From the NCBI RefSeq assembly GCF_900187115.1, contig NZ_LT906455.1:1178001-1242000 (forward strand): a stretch of DNA of 64,000 nt. The letters run 5' to 3'. This document shows positions 51,717 to 60,742 of the stretch, one piece after another. The translations under genes were made by a program, and so were the position numbers. Source of the stretch: Aliarcobacter butzleri. GTDB lineage: Bacteria > Campylobacterota > Campylobacteria > Campylobacterales > Arcobacteraceae. Position 1 is the first letter of the stretch. Each line of letters starts with the position of its first letter. A model generated the notes under the pieces. It was not told the DNA's origin. It did not search any database and was given only the letters and a program-made list of their open reading frames with translations.

Positions 51717-53549
51717 ATGTCTAAGAAGTATATAGATATTATGGATACAACCTTTAGAGATGGATTCCAATCTGTCTTTGGAGGAAGAGTTTTAATGAAT
51801 GACTTTTTTCCAGCAGTAGAAGCTGCAAAAGAGGCTGGGATAACTCACTTTGAATTTGGAGGAGGAGCAAGATTCCAATCGTTGTTCTTCTACTTACAAG
51901 AAAATGCTTTTGATATGATGGATAAATTTAGATCTATCGTAGGACCAGAAGCAAACTTACAAACTCTAGCTCGTGGTATAAATACAGTAATGTTAGATAC
52001 TGGTTCAAGAGAATTAATAGACCTTCACGCAAAACTTTTTGCAAAACATGGAACAACAACAATTAGAAACTTTGATGCTTTAAATGATGTTCAAAACCTT
52101 GAATACTCTGCACAATGTATAAAAAATCATGGATTAAAACATGAAGTAGTTGTAACACTTATGGATTTACCTCCAAACTGTACAGGTGCACATGATGTAC
52201 CTTTTTATGAAAAAACTTTAAGAAGTATTCTAGATAGCGGATTGCCTTTTGATTCTGTTTGTTTTAAAGATGCAAGTGGAACATCAAGCCCACAAAAAGT
52301 ATTTGATACTATTAAAATGGCAAGAAACCTTTTAGGTGATTCTACTCATATAAGACTTCATACTCATGAAACAGCAGGAGTTAGTATAGCTTGTTATTTA
52401 GCAGCTCTTGAAGCAGGTGCTGATGGTATAGACTTAGCTGCATCTCCAGTTAGTGGAGGAACATCTCAACCAGATATCCTAACTATGCTTCATGCTGTAA
52501 AAGGTAAAAACTTTGATTTAGGTGGTTTAGAAATTGATAAAATTCTAAAATATGAAGAGACTTTGGCTCATTGCTTAAAAGATTACTTCCTTCCACCAGA
52601 AGCAACTCAAGTTTCACCACTTATTCCTTTTTCTCCAATGCCTGGTGGTGCATTAACTGCAAATACTCAAATGATGAGAGATAATGGAACTTTAGATAAA
52701 TTTCCAGCAGTTATTAAAGCTATGCAAGAAGTGGTTGTTAGAGGAGGATTTGGTACATCTGTAACTCCTGTTTCTCAATTTTATTGGCAACAAGCATACG
52801 CTAATGTTATGTTTGGACCATGGAAACAAATAGCTCCAGGATATGGAAGAATGGTTTTAGGATACTTTGGAAAAACACCAGTTGAAGCAGATCCTGAAAT
52901 AATAAAATTAGCAAGTGAAAAATTAAAACTAGAACCAACTAAAGAGAATCCTTTAGATATTGCTGATCGTGATGAGAAAAAGAAAATATCTGTTTGGAAA
53001 CAAAGATTAGAAATAGAAAATATTCCTGTAACAGAAGAGAATATTTTTATTGCAGCTGCTTGTGATGAGAAAGGTATTGCATTTTTAAAAGGAGAGAGTC
53101 CTTTAAATGTAAGAAAAAAAGAGAATGAAATAAATAATAGTAATAATAAAACAAAAGGAGATAATAAAATGGCAAATGGGAACTATACAGTAGTAGTAGA
53201 TGGACAAAGATTTAATGTAACAGTAGCTGAAGGGATTGTAGATAATATACAAGTTGCACAACCTGTTGTACAACAAGTAGTTCAACAACCAGTTCAAGCT
53301 CAAGTTGCACAAACTCCTGCAAAACCAGTTTATAATGGAACAGAAGTTCCAGCAGCAGTTAATGGGAATGTATGGAAAATACTTGTTAAAGAGGGAGATA
53401 GAGTTGAAAAAGATCAACAAATTATGATTTTAGAAGCTATGAAAATGGAAATTGACATTACTGCTCCTGTTTCTGGTACTATCTCTAAAATCTTAGTTGA
53501 ACCTTCTTCTTCTGTTGACGAAGGTCAAACTTTAGCTGTTATTGCTTAA
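51717..53549 (+). CDS. pycB: Pyruvate carboxylase subunit B / oxaloacetate decarboxylase alpha
   Basis: A 610-residue carboxyltransferase-biotin carrier protein. The catalytic domain starts with DTTFRDGFQS (usual form LRDGHQS), followed by HTHETAG near residue 222 with metal-binding His residues. Residues ~535-610 are the biotinyl domain with the biotin-accepting Lys K576 in EAMKME. A Asn/Lys-rich then Gln/Val/Pro-rich linker (~460-530) joins them. In Campylobacter the homologous pycB lies beside pckA and works with a separate PycA. Here the OadG-like gene upstream raises the option of an oxaloacetate decarboxylase pump. Confidence 0.88.
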   Translation: MSKKYIDIMDTTFRDGFQSVFGGRVLMNDFFPAVEAAKEAGITHFEFGGGARFQSLFFYLQENAFDMMDKFRSIVGPEANLQTLARGINTVMLDTGSRELIDLHAKLFAKHGTTTIRNFDALNDVQNLEYSAQCIKNHGLKHEVVVTLMDLPPNCTGAHDVPFYEKTLRSILDSGLPFDSVCFKDASGTSSPQKVFDTIKMARNLLGDSTHIRLHTHETAGVSIACYLAALEAGADGIDLAASPVSGGTSQPDILTMLHAVKGKNFDLGGLEIDKILKYEETLAHCLKDYFLPPEATQVSPLIPFSPMPGGALTANTQMMRDNGTLDKFPAVIKAMQEVVVRGGFGTSVTPVSQFYWQQAYANVMFGPWKQIAPGYGRMVLGYFGKTPVEADPEIIKLASEKLKLEPTKENPLDIADRDEKKKISVWKQRLEIENIPVTEENIFIAAACDEKGIAFLKGESPLNVRKKENEINNSNNKTKGDNKMANGNYTVVVDGQRFNVTVAEGIVDNIQVAQPVVQQVVQQPVQAQVAQTPAKPVYNGTEVPAAVNGNVWKILVKEGDRVEKDQQIMILEAMKMEIDITAPVSGTISKILVEPSSSVDEGQTLAVIA

Positions 53550-53558
53550 GATAGGTTT

Positions 53559-53576
53559 ATTGATATTTTTATCAAT
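53559..53576 (+). terminator. Weak hairpin after pycB
   Basis: ATTGATA (53559-53565) pairs with TATCAAT (53570-53576) around TTTT, 9 bp after the pycB stop, followed by ATTT. It may reduce transcription into pckA. Confidence 0.35.
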
Positions 53577-53622
53577 ATTTGAATAATATAATAAAATAAA
53601 AATAAAATAGGAAAGTTAAATT

Positions 53623-55200
53623 ATGTCTAATATTAAAGACTCGTTAGGTTTAGAAAACGTTGGAATTGTTCATAGAAATTTAGATGTTGATTCATTAATT
53701 AAATTTGCAATTGAAAATGAAGGTGCAAAAGTATCTTCAACTGGTGCTTTAATGATTGATACAGGTATCTTTACAGGAAGAAGTCCTAAAGATAAATTTT
53801 TTGTTAATCAAGATCCATCAAATAAATATATAGCTTGGGGTGAAATAAACAGAAAAGTTTCAAAAGAAGTTTATGGAGATCTTTTAAAAACATCAAAAAA
53901 ACAGTTAAGTAATAAAGATATATTTGTAACAGATGTTTATTGTGGTTCATCTTTAGATTCAAGAAGAGCAGTTAGATTTATAACTGAAGTTGCTTGGCAA
54001 GCTCATTTTATTCAAAATATGTTTATTCTTCCAACACAAGAAGAATTAGCTAATTTTAAACCAGAATTTACAATATATAATGCTTGTAAAACAGTTGATA
54101 TGGCTTATGTTAGTCATGGTTTACACTCAGAAGTTTATGTTATTTTTAATGTTGAAGAAAATACTGCAATTATTGGTGGAACTTGGTATGCAGGTGAGAT
54201 GAAAAAAGGTGTATTCTCAATGATGAATTACTGGCTTCCATTAGAAGGAAAACTTCCAATGCACTGTTCTGCTAATATAGGAAAAGATGGTGATACTGCC
54301 CTATTCTTTGGTCTTTCAGGAACAGGAAAAACTACACTTTCAACAGATCCAAATAGAGCATTAATTGGTGATGATGAACACGGTTGGGATGATGAAGGAG
54401 TATTTAACTTTGAAGGTGGTTGTTACGCAAAAGTAATAAACTTAGATAAAGATAGTGAGCCTGAAATCTTTAATGCTATAAAAAAAGGAGCTATATTAGA
54501 AAATGTAGTTGCTGATGAAAATGGTGTAGTTGATTTTACAGATAAAACAAAAACTGAAAATACTAGAGTTTCATATCCAATAGATCATATAGAAAATCAC
54601 ACTCCAACTTTAAGAGGTAATCATCCAAAAAATATCATTTTCTTATGTGCTGATGCATTTGGTGTTTTACCTCCTGTTGCAAAATTAGATAAACAACAAG
54701 CTATGTACTACTTTTTAAGTGGATATACAGCAAAAGTTGCAGGAACAGAAAGAGGAATTAATGAGCCAATAGCTACATTCTCATCTTGCTTTGGTGAAGC
54801 ATTTTTACCTTTAAACCCAACTGTTTATGCTGAGTTATTAGGTAAAAAAATTGACAAACATAATGTAAACGTTTATTTAGTAAACACAGGATGGACTGGT
54901 GGTGCTTATGGTGTTGGAAAAAGAATGAGTATAAAAAATACTAGAGCTTGTATCAATGCTATTTTAGATGGTTCTATTAACAATTCTGAATTTGAAACTA
55001 TGTCAATATTTAATTTATCTATTCCTAAAACATTAAAAGGTGTAGATACTGAAGTTCTAAATCCAAGAAATACTTGGCAAGACAAAGTTGCTTATGATGA
55101 AACAAAAATCAAATTAGCATCAATGTATATTGAAAACTTTAAAAAGTATTTAACATTAGAAAGTGAATACGATTTTACTGCTGCTGGACCAAGCTTATAA
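53623..55200 (+). CDS. pckA: Phosphoenolpyruvate carboxykinase (ATP)
   Basis: PckA turns oxaloacetate and ATP into phosphoenolpyruvate, the entry to gluconeogenesis; with PycB and Fbp it supports growth on amino and organic acids. The P-loop is [11 protein letters not shown] near residue 230, followed by the kinase-2 motif [12 protein letters not shown] near 250; the N-terminal [10 protein letters not shown] near residue 51 is the substrate-binding signature, and the [14 protein letters not shown] segment near 428 closes the active site. At 525 residues it is standard. It has a strong hairpin terminator. Confidence 0.96.
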   Translation: MSNIKDSLGLENVGIVHRNLDVDSLIKFAIENEGAKVSSTGALMIDTGIFTGRSPKDKFFVNQDPSNKYIAWGEINRKVSKEVYGDLLKTSKKQLSNKDIFVTDVYCGSSLDSRRAVRFITEVAWQAHFIQNMFILPTQEELANFKPEFTIYNACKTVDMAYVSHGLHSEVYVIFNVEENTAIIGGTWYAGEMKKGVFSMMNYWLPLEGKLPMHCSANIGKDGDTALFFGLSGTGKTTLSTDPNRALIGDDEHGWDDEGVFNFEGGCYAKVINLDKDSEPEIFNAIKKGAILENVVADENGVVDFTDKTKTENTRVSYPIDHIENHTPTLRGNHPKNIIFLCADAFGVLPPVAKLDKQQAMYYFLSGYTAKVAGTERGINEPIATFSSCFGEAFLPLNPTVYAELLGKKIDKHNVNVYLVNTGWTGGAYGVGKRMSIKNTRACINAILDGSINNSEFETMSIFNLSIPKTLKGVDTEVLNPRNTWQDKVAYDETKIKLASMYIENFKKYLTLESEYDFTAAGPSL

Positions 55201-55232
55201 AAAAAGGAGAAGTTTTTTAACTTCTCCTTTTT
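55201..55232. terminator. Terminator between convergent pckA and ribB
   Basis: AAAAAGGAGAAGTT (55201-55214) pairs perfectly with AACTTCTCCTTTTT (55219-55232) around TTTT, immediately after the pckA stop codon. It is symmetric and can serve both strands. Confidence 0.88.
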
Positions 55233-55236
55233 AAAA

Positions 55237-56268
55237 TTAACCTTCTATTTGTATCTCTTCTACTATTTCTAACCCAAAGCCTTGTAAACCAACAAAAGAG
55301 TGTTTTCCTCCACTTGTCATAAGTTTAATTTGTTTTATATTTAAAGAGTTTAAAATTTGAGCCCCTATTCCATAGTTTTTTTCTAACTCACTATTTTTTC
55401 GCCCATTATTTAGAAATATCAAAATTCCACCCTTTGATTGCATAAAGTTTATTGTTTTTAGCATTGAATGTAATTTATCATCATTTAAAAACATTTTTAT
55501 ATCTGGTCTAATTGTATGAAATTTTATATGACTTATCTCTTTTATTTCACCAAAAATAATTGCTGTATGAATATTTCCTAAATGATCTTTAAACTCTTTT
55601 TGTATTACATCTTTTGAAAAGAATTTTTTATTTGCACTTGAAATCTCTTCAACAAGTTTTTCATGAGATAATCTATACTCAACTAAATCAGAAATATATA
55701 CTTGTTTTAAATTATGTTTTAATGCAAAAATATCTAAATCATCTCGTCTTGCCATTGTTCCATCTTCTTTTAAAATTTCACAAATAACAGCCTCACCATT
55801 TAAACCTGCAAGTTTACATAAATCAACACTTCCTTCTGTATGACCTGTTCTAACTAATACTCCTCCATCTTTTGCAATCAAAGGAAAAATATGACCTGGT
55901 CTTACTAATTCATTTGTTCTTGAAATAGGATTTGCTAATATTTTTATAGTATCATCTCTCTCAATTGCACTAATTCCAGTAGCTGCACTTGCTGCATCAA
56001 CTGAAACTGTAAATGCTGTTTCATAAGAAGATGTATTTGATGTAACCATAGGATTTAACTCTAATCTATCTGCTGTTTCTTTTGGTAAAGAAACACAAAC
56101 TAATCCTTTTGCATGTGTTACCATAAAATTTACCATATCTGGCGTACTTAATGCAGCAGAATAAACTAAATCACCTTCATTTTCTCTGTCTTCATCATCA
56201 AGCATTATTACCATATTACCTTTTTGAATCTCTTTTATAGCTTCTTGTACTCTTTTTATTGCATTCAT
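55237..56268 (-). CDS. ribB: 3,4-dihydroxy-2-butanone 4-phosphate synthase with degenerate GTP-cyclohydrolase domain
   Basis: Residues 1-~200 are an intact RibB domain: DDEDRENEGD near residue 24-33, RPGHIFPL and TGHTEGSVDL near 120-150, with the catalytic Asp, Glu and His residues. It converts ribulose 5-phosphate to the four-carbon riboflavin precursor. Residues ~205-343 align in place with RibA of a RibBA fusion, but the zinc site C-x10-CxC and the HRQEGRNIGL motif are missing. A separate, intact ribA lies at 60106-60681, so this half is probably structural only. No FMN riboswitch is visible upstream. Confidence 0.9.
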   Translation of the reverse strand: MNAIKRVQEAIKEIQKGNMVIMLDDEDRENEGDLVYSAALSTPDMVNFMVTHAKGLVCVSLPKETADRLELNPMVTSNTSSYETAFTVSVDAASAATGISAIERDDTIKILANPISRTNELVRPGHIFPLIAKDGGVLVRTGHTEGSVDLCKLAGLNGEAVICEILKEDGTMARRDDLDIFALKHNLKQVYISDLVEYRLSHEKLVEEISSANKKFFSKDVIQKEFKDHLGNIHTAIIFGEIKEISHIKFHTIRPDIKMFLNDDKLHSMLKTINFMQSKGGILIFLNNGRKNSELEKNYGIGAQILNSLNIKQIKLMTSGGKHSFVGLQGFGLEIVEEIQIEG

Positions 56269-56342
56269 TCTTACACTTCTTTATATTTATTAAATTTTTC
56301 ATAGGATTATATCAAAAAATTCAAAATTTAATCTAAAACAAC

Positions 56343-56371
56343 TTGACAAAACAACTCTATTTAATTATAAT
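56343..56371 (+). promoter_or_regulatory. Consensus sigma70 promoter of the tRNA cluster
   Basis: TTGACA (56343-56348), a 17-bp spacer and TATAAT (56366-56371) give a perfect sigma70 promoter, with the tRNA-Gln gene starting 14 bp later. Perfect -35 boxes are rare among promoters of this phylum. Confidence 0.85.
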
Positions 56372-56385
56372 GACACTCCTTAAAT

Positions 56386-56460
56386 TGGGGTATCGCCAAG
56401 CGGTAAGGCAACGGTTTTTGGTACCGTCACTCGAAGGTTCGAATCCTTCTACCCCATCCA
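56386..56460 (+). tRNA. tRNA-Gln (anticodon TTG)
   Basis: 75 bases. Acceptor stem TGGGGTA pairs with TACCCCA; the anticodon stem ACGGT/ACCGT encloses the loop TTTTGGT, which reads TTG (Gln, CAA codons). A T-arm with GGTTCGAATCC and an encoded CCA end are present. Confidence 0.95.
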
Positions 56461-56484
56461 CAAAAATGAAAATCATTTTTATAT

Positions 56485-56561
<77 letters not shown>

Positions 56562-56637
56562 AAAATACAATTTAAAATGATTTTTATAAGTTTTTATTAA
56601 GTAGTAGATTTATATAATTCGAAGCTTAATTTATAAC

Positions 56638-56714
56638 GCTGGTGTAGCTCAGTTGGCTAGAGCAGCTGATTTGTAATCAGCAGGTCGGGGGTTCGACTCC
56701 CTTCACCAGCTCCA
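56638..56714 (+). tRNA. tRNA-Thr (anticodon TGT)
   Basis: 77 bases with encoded CCA. Acceptor stem GCTGGTG pairs with CACCAGC; anticodon stem GCTGA/TCAGC encloses TTTGTAA, giving TGT (Thr, ACA codons). A TATAAT at 56613-56618, 20 bp upstream, may be an extra promoter. Confidence 0.93.
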
Positions 56715-56727
56715 CCTATTTTCTAAT

Positions 56728-58743
56728 TTAGATAGTTATCTCTTTAATATCAGCAATTTTTCTAAACCCTTGATAGATTACTCCTACAAGATTTTTTCTG
56801 TTTATTTTTATTTTTTCATTTTCATGATTTACAAAAACATTATCAAAGAAATTATCAAGCTCAGGTTTTAAAGCAAATAAAGCTTCAAGTTCTTCATCAT
56901 AAGTTTTATAAGTTTTTGATTGAACTTCATTAAATTTAGCAAATAACTCTTTTTCTTCTTTATCTTCAAAAAGTTTTTCATCAATTAAAAGTTTAGAGTT
57001 TACATCAACATCTTTTATGATATTTGCAACTCTTTTAAATGTTGCAACATAATCTTTGAAATTATCACTTTGAACTATTGGATTAAGTGCACAAAGCTTT
57101 TGAGAAATTTTATAGATATCTGTTTCACCACTTGCAAGAACAGCTTTTAAAACTGTTGGATTTACTTCAAATATTTTAAATAATCTTTCGTTGAAAAACT
57201 CTATTAAAACTTTTTTATCTAAATTTTTATAGTTAGTTGATAATTCATCAATAATCTTTGATAAATCAATTGGAAGTTTATGCTCCATTGCAATTTTTAC
57301 AATTCCAGCTGCTGCACGTCTAAGACCAAATGGATCTTTTGAACCTGTTGGGATTTTTCCTACACTAAATAATGCCATTAAATTATCTAATTTATTTGAT
57401 AATGCAACTATTGATGAAAATACATTTGAAGGAAGTTCTGAGTCTTCACCAGTTGGCAAATATTGCTCTTTTAATGCTAAAGATACTAAATTATCCTCTT
57501 TTGCAATTTTTGCATAGTAATATCCCATAAGGCCTTGGAGTTCTGTAAATTCATAAACCATTTCGCTCATCAAATCAGCTTTTGAAAGCATAACCGCTTT
57601 TTGAATTAACTCTTTTTCTTTTACTTCAAATGTATTTGCTAAATAAGAAGCAATTTTTGCTTCTCTTTCGCATTTATCATACATTGAACCTAAACCTTCA
57701 ACAAATACTAGTTTTTTAAGCCCTTCATTTGATAAACCATTTTTAATATCATTTTTGTAAAAGAACATTGCATCAGCAAGTCTTGGTCTTAAAACTTTTT
57801 CATTTCCTTGAATGATATATCCAAAATCATTAGTTTTTGCATTAGAAACAACGATAAAATTATTTGTTAGATTTCCATCTTTATAAACTGCAAAATATCT
57901 TTGATTTTCTTTCATAGATGTTACAATTACCTCTTCTGGTAACTCTAAAAACTCTTCATCAAATTTTCCAATTAAAGCTGTTGGATACTCTGTGATAGCT
58001 ACAACTTCTTCGAGTAATTCTGTATCTATTTCTATTTTAATATTGTGTCTTTGCTCAATATTTTTCATCTGTTCTAAGATGATTTTTCTTCTTTCATCTG
58101 GATATAAAATAACTCCACTTTTATCAAGTTTACAAAAATAATCTCCAGCAAAAGAGTAAGTAAATGGTTCATAAGAAACCATTCTATGAGCAAATGAGAA
58201 ATTAGATGATTCAACCCCAAAAAGTTCAGCATCAACAATCTCTTCACCTAAAAGAACAGATAAACTTCTAATTGGTCTAATAAAACTATCAGTTCTACTT
58301 GCCCATCTCATAGATTTTCCAAAGTTTAAAGAAGCTACAAATTCGTTTATCATCTCATTTAATAAAGTTTTTGATTCGCTACCAATAACTTCTTGTTTGA
58401 AATATAAAACTTCACCTTTTCCTAAATCTTTTTTTTCTAAAACACTTACATCAATTCCCAATTTAGCAGCAAAACTAATAGCAGCTCCTGTTGGAACTCC
58501 ATCTTTATAAGCTATTTTAATAGGTGCTCCAAATTGTTCAATAGTAGAATCTTCTTGTTTTACTTGGAATTCTCTATGCCATAGTACTAATCTTCTTGGT
58601 GTATAAAAAAAGTCAAAATCACATAATAATCTATTTCTTTCTAAAATATCACTCCATTTTTTCTCAATATTTGGAAGTTCATTTAAAAATGGAATTGCTG
58701 GTAATTCTTCTACACCAATCTCAATTAATAATGGTTTATTCAT
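56728..58743 (-). CDS. glyS: Glycyl-tRNA synthetase beta subunit
   Basis: GlyS is the tRNA-binding subunit of the bacterial alpha2-beta2 glycyl-tRNA synthetase. The 671-residue chain starts with the family signature LLIEIGVEELPAIPFLNEL, contains TPRRLVLW near residue 49, FAHRMVSYEPF near residue 183 and an SKADLMSEMVYEFTELQGLMGYYYA segment near 390, which marks the HD-like part, then the C-terminal anticodon-binding helices. The glyQ partner is not in the window. The start overlaps a small membrane-protein gene by 8 bp. Confidence 0.94.
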   Translation of the reverse strand: MNKPLLIEIGVEELPAIPFLNELPNIEKKWSDILERNRLLCDFDFFYTPRRLVLWHREFQVKQEDSTIEQFGAPIKIAYKDGVPTGAAISFAAKLGIDVSVLEKKDLGKGEVLYFKQEVIGSESKTLLNEMINEFVASLNFGKSMRWASRTDSFIRPIRSLSVLLGEEIVDAELFGVESSNFSFAHRMVSYEPFTYSFAGDYFCKLDKSGVILYPDERRKIILEQMKNIEQRHNIKIEIDTELLEEVVAITEYPTALIGKFDEEFLELPEEVIVTSMKENQRYFAVYKDGNLTNNFIVVSNAKTNDFGYIIQGNEKVLRPRLADAMFFYKNDIKNGLSNEGLKKLVFVEGLGSMYDKCEREAKIASYLANTFEVKEKELIQKAVMLSKADLMSEMVYEFTELQGLMGYYYAKIAKEDNLVSLALKEQYLPTGEDSELPSNVFSSIVALSNKLDNLMALFSVGKIPTGSKDPFGLRRAAAGIVKIAMEHKLPIDLSKIIDELSTNYKNLDKKVLIEFFNERLFKIFEVNPTVLKAVLASGETDIYKISQKLCALNPIVQSDNFKDYVATFKRVANIIKDVDVNSKLLIDEKLFEDKEEKELFAKFNEVQSKTYKTYDEELEALFALKPELDNFFDNVFVNHENEKIKINRKNLVGVIYQGFRKIADIKEITI

Positions 58744-58894
58744 CTATTTGTTCCTTTTTAGAAGTTTTATTTTCTTCATTTTCTTCAAGTTTATCTGTAT
58801 ATTTTTTTATTTGTTGTTTGTTGAAATTTATAATAAATAAAGCCACCATAATAACAAACATAATAACTATTATTGTGTCTAATATATCTTTCAT
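58736..58894 (-). CDS. Small single-pass membrane protein, 52 aa
   Basis: An ATG at 58894 opens a 52-residue frame that ends inside the first codons of glyS. One membrane helix (DTIIVIMFVIMVALFIINF) follows MKDIL, and the tail is strongly charged, rich in Lys and Glu, probably a cytoplasmic coil. Its position in the ribA-rsmG-PP0621-glyS run and the 8-bp overlap with glyS argue for real translation. No family is recognised. Confidence 0.6.
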   Translation of the reverse strand: MKDILDTIIVIMFVIMVALFIINFNKQQIKKYTDKLEENEENKTSKKEQIDE

Positions 58895-58922
58895 TATTTT
58901 CCTTTAAAAGGGGTTATTTTAT

Positions 58923-59306
58923 CTAAGAATCACTTAACTCAAGCAAATATTCATAGATTGCGCCATCTATTTCATTTTTAGCTATTTGCTCAAATTCATC
59001 ATTTGATTTTATTATTGCCAGATTTTTTGAATCAAACATATAATTATCTGCAATTTTTTGTATCTCTTTTGCTAAATCTTGATTGCTTATTATGTATTTT
59101 GCATTTAAACAATTTGCATAAATTGCTTCTTTTATTGAAGTTACAATAACTGCACTTGATATACTATTTTCACTAACATATTTTAGTAAAACTTCATCAT
59201 AATTAAATATCAAAGTACTATTTGCTTTTGTATTTTTTATATCTTGTATTGAACTAATAAAAAAGATATTTTCAAAATGTATTAGTTTATCACCAATTAC
59301 TAACAT
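58923..59306 (-). CDS. Hypothetical protein, 127 aa
   Basis: No signal peptide or membrane span. It starts MLVIGDKLIHFENIFFISSIQDIKNT and reads as an alternating alpha/beta domain (STLIFNYDEVLLKYV, SAVIVTSIKEAIYANCLNAKYIIS), with an acidic C-terminal helix. The two parallel-like strands followed by helices suggest a small Rossmann-like fold, and ALAIK-type motifs are absent. It lies 6 bp after the PP0621-like gene and is transcribed with rsmG. I cannot assign a function. Confidence 0.6.
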   Translation of the reverse strand: MLVIGDKLIHFENIFFISSIQDIKNTKANSTLIFNYDEVLLKYVSENSISSAVIVTSIKEAIYANCLNAKYIISNQDLAKEIQKIADNYMFDSKNLAIIKSNDEFEQIAKNEIDGAIYEYLLELSDS

Positions 59307-59312
59307 AATTAC

Positions 59313-59525
59313 CTACTTATTTAAACAATCTTTTGAGCAATAATATTTTCCATTACTTAATATTGCTTCATTCAAAGATACATAAGTTTTACAACTTTCG
59401 CACTCTATCATATCATCTGTAATCATTTTATCTTTTTTTGCTATATCATTTTGTCTTGATTTTTTGAAAAAAAGAAAATAGATCACAAATCCTACTATTA
59501 CTAGTCCTAATACTTTTAAAATCAT
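59313..59525 (-). CDS. PP0621-family membrane protein with Cys4 zinc-binding tail
   Basis: A 70-residue protein with an N-terminal membrane helix (LKVLGLVIVGFVIYFLFF) and a C-terminal treble-clef-like motif: C42-x2-C45 and C63-x3-C67 (ECESC ... YCSKDC). This matches the PP0621 family, whose role is not established. It overlaps rsmG by 4 bp. The zinc binding is inferred from cysteine spacing. Confidence 0.72.
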   Translation of the reverse strand: MILKVLGLVIVGFVIYFLFFKKSRQNDIAKKDKMITDDMIECESCKTYVSLNEAILSNGKYYCSKDCLNK

Positions 59526-60106
59526 ATTAACCCTTTTATATATAAATAATTTCTATCTTTTTTATTTACTATTTTATAATTATTAACTTTTGCATTTTCA
59601 AGTTCACTTTCTAACATGCTTCCTTTATAAAAAAGATAGGAACTATTTGGCTTTTTTATATTTTTTGTGATGTCCAAAAGTAAAGAAGTATTTGTAACTG
59701 CTCTTGATGTTATCAAATCAACTTGCAAATCTTTAACCTCTTCTACTCTATTACATAAAACCACTAAATTATCAAGTTTTAAAGTTGCTTTTACAAAATT
59801 TAAAAATGATACTCTTTTTATTCTAGGTTCAATTAAATAAGCTTTTGTATCTCTTAAAGCTATCGCTAAAATAAGTCCTGGATACCCTGCTCCTGTTCCA
59901 ATATCAGCAAAACTTTCATATTTTTCAATAAAAGTTAAAGGATATAAAGAATCCAAAATATTTTCATAAATATCATCTCTTGTTAATCTTCCACTAAGAT
60001 TGTGAATAGTTCCCCATTGCTGAAGAAGTTTTACAAAAACTTCACAATCTTCATAAAATTTATCTTCAAATTTTAAATTATTTGCTTCAAGCAACTTTTG
60101 TAACAT
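59522..60106 (-). CDS. rsmG: 16S rRNA (guanine-527-N7)-methyltransferase
   Basis: RsmG (GidB) methylates G527 of 16S rRNA; its loss confers low-level streptomycin resistance in many bacteria. The SAM-binding motif FADIGTGAGYPGLILAI near residue 68 and WGTIHNLSGR near residue 33 are family signatures. At 194 residues it is normal. It overlaps ribA by 1 bp and the PP0621 gene by 4 bp, forming one message. Confidence 0.92.
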   Translation of the reverse strand: MLQKLLEANNLKFEDKFYEDCEVFVKLLQQWGTIHNLSGRLTRDDIYENILDSLYPLTFIEKYESFADIGTGAGYPGLILAIALRDTKAYLIEPRIKRVSFLNFVKATLKLDNLVVLCNRVEEVKDLQVDLITSRAVTNTSLLLDITKNIKKPNSSYLFYKGSMLESELENAKVNNYKIVNKKDRNYLYIKGLI

Positions 60107-60681
60107 TAAAGTAGATGTCCCATTTTCTCTTTTTTAGTAAATAAATAACCTTCATTATATTTATTTGCTTTTATAATTGCAGGAATTCTTTCAACTATTT
60201 CAACGCCTAAAGACTCTACATATTTTATTTTTTCAGGATTATTTGTAATTAGTTTCAATTTTTTGATTTTCAAATCATCAAAAATATATCCAACAATACT
60301 ATAATCCCTTTCATCTTCGGCAAATCCTAATTCCAAATTTGCTTCAATAGTGTTTCGTCCTTTATCTTGAAGAGCATAGGCATTTATTTTATTTACTAAA
60401 CCTATGTTTCTTCCTTCTTGTCTATGGTATATTACCAAACCACCATTTTGCGCAATAAATTTTAAAGATAAATCCAATTGGCTTTGGCAGTCACATTTTA
60501 GACTTCCTAAAGTATCTCCAGTAAGACATTCTGAGTGAATTCTTACATAAGGAGCATCTAAATTTTCAAAATCTTGACTCATTATCGCTAAATGTTCTTG
60601 ATGTCCGTCTTTATAAGCTTTTATTCTAAATTTTCCATATTTTGTCGGTAAATTTGCTATATTTGATTGTATTATATTCAT
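60106..60681 (-). CDS. ribA: GTP cyclohydrolase II
   Basis: RibA opens GTP to start riboflavin synthesis. Zinc ligands C52, C63 and C65 (SECLTGDTLGSLKCDCQSQ) and the catalytic HRQEGRNIGLVNKI motif near residue 89 are intact, in contrast to the decayed domain fused to RibB at 55.2 kb. At 191 residues it is a stand-alone RibA. It is the first gene of the run ribA-rsmG-PP0621-unknown-small protein-glyS, and is divergent to hemB. Confidence 0.93.
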   Translation of the reverse strand: MNIIQSNIANLPTKYGKFRIKAYKDGHQEHLAIMSQDFENLDAPYVRIHSECLTGDTLGSLKCDCQSQLDLSLKFIAQNGGLVIYHRQEGRNIGLVNKINAYALQDKGRNTIEANLELGFAEDERDYSIVGYIFDDLKIKKLKLITNNPEKIKYVESLGVEIVERIPAIIKANKYNEGYLFTKKEKMGHLL

Positions 60682-60702
60682 TTGTATTTTTAAACCTTAA
60701 AC

Positions 60703-60711
60703 TGTTAAAAT
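60703..60711 (+). promoter_or_regulatory. Extended -10 promoter of hemB
   Basis: TGTTAAAAT fits the TGn-TAnAAT extended -10 pattern, 32 bp before the hemB ATG, and continues CCGA as at the mobB promoter. Confidence 0.45.
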
Positions 60712-60742
60712 CCGAAGATTATAACCAAAAGAGGTAAATATT

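Noticed and set aside
53147-53330. Possible tandem repeat or internal start in pycB (AAAGGAG before an internal ATG at 53169)
   Set aside because: The internal ATG with its ribosome-binding-like sequence could make a separate biotin carrier, but the frame is continuous from the catalytic domain and the fused form is standard; I could not show separate translation.
53103-53420. 105-codon - strand frame inside pycB
   Set aside because: Antisense to the repetitive linker and biotinyl region of pycB; the Tyr/Ile/Asn-rich translation is an artefact.
56269-56342. Possible FMN riboswitch before ribB
   Set aside because: The ribB leader is short and AT-rich and shows none of the conserved RFN stems.
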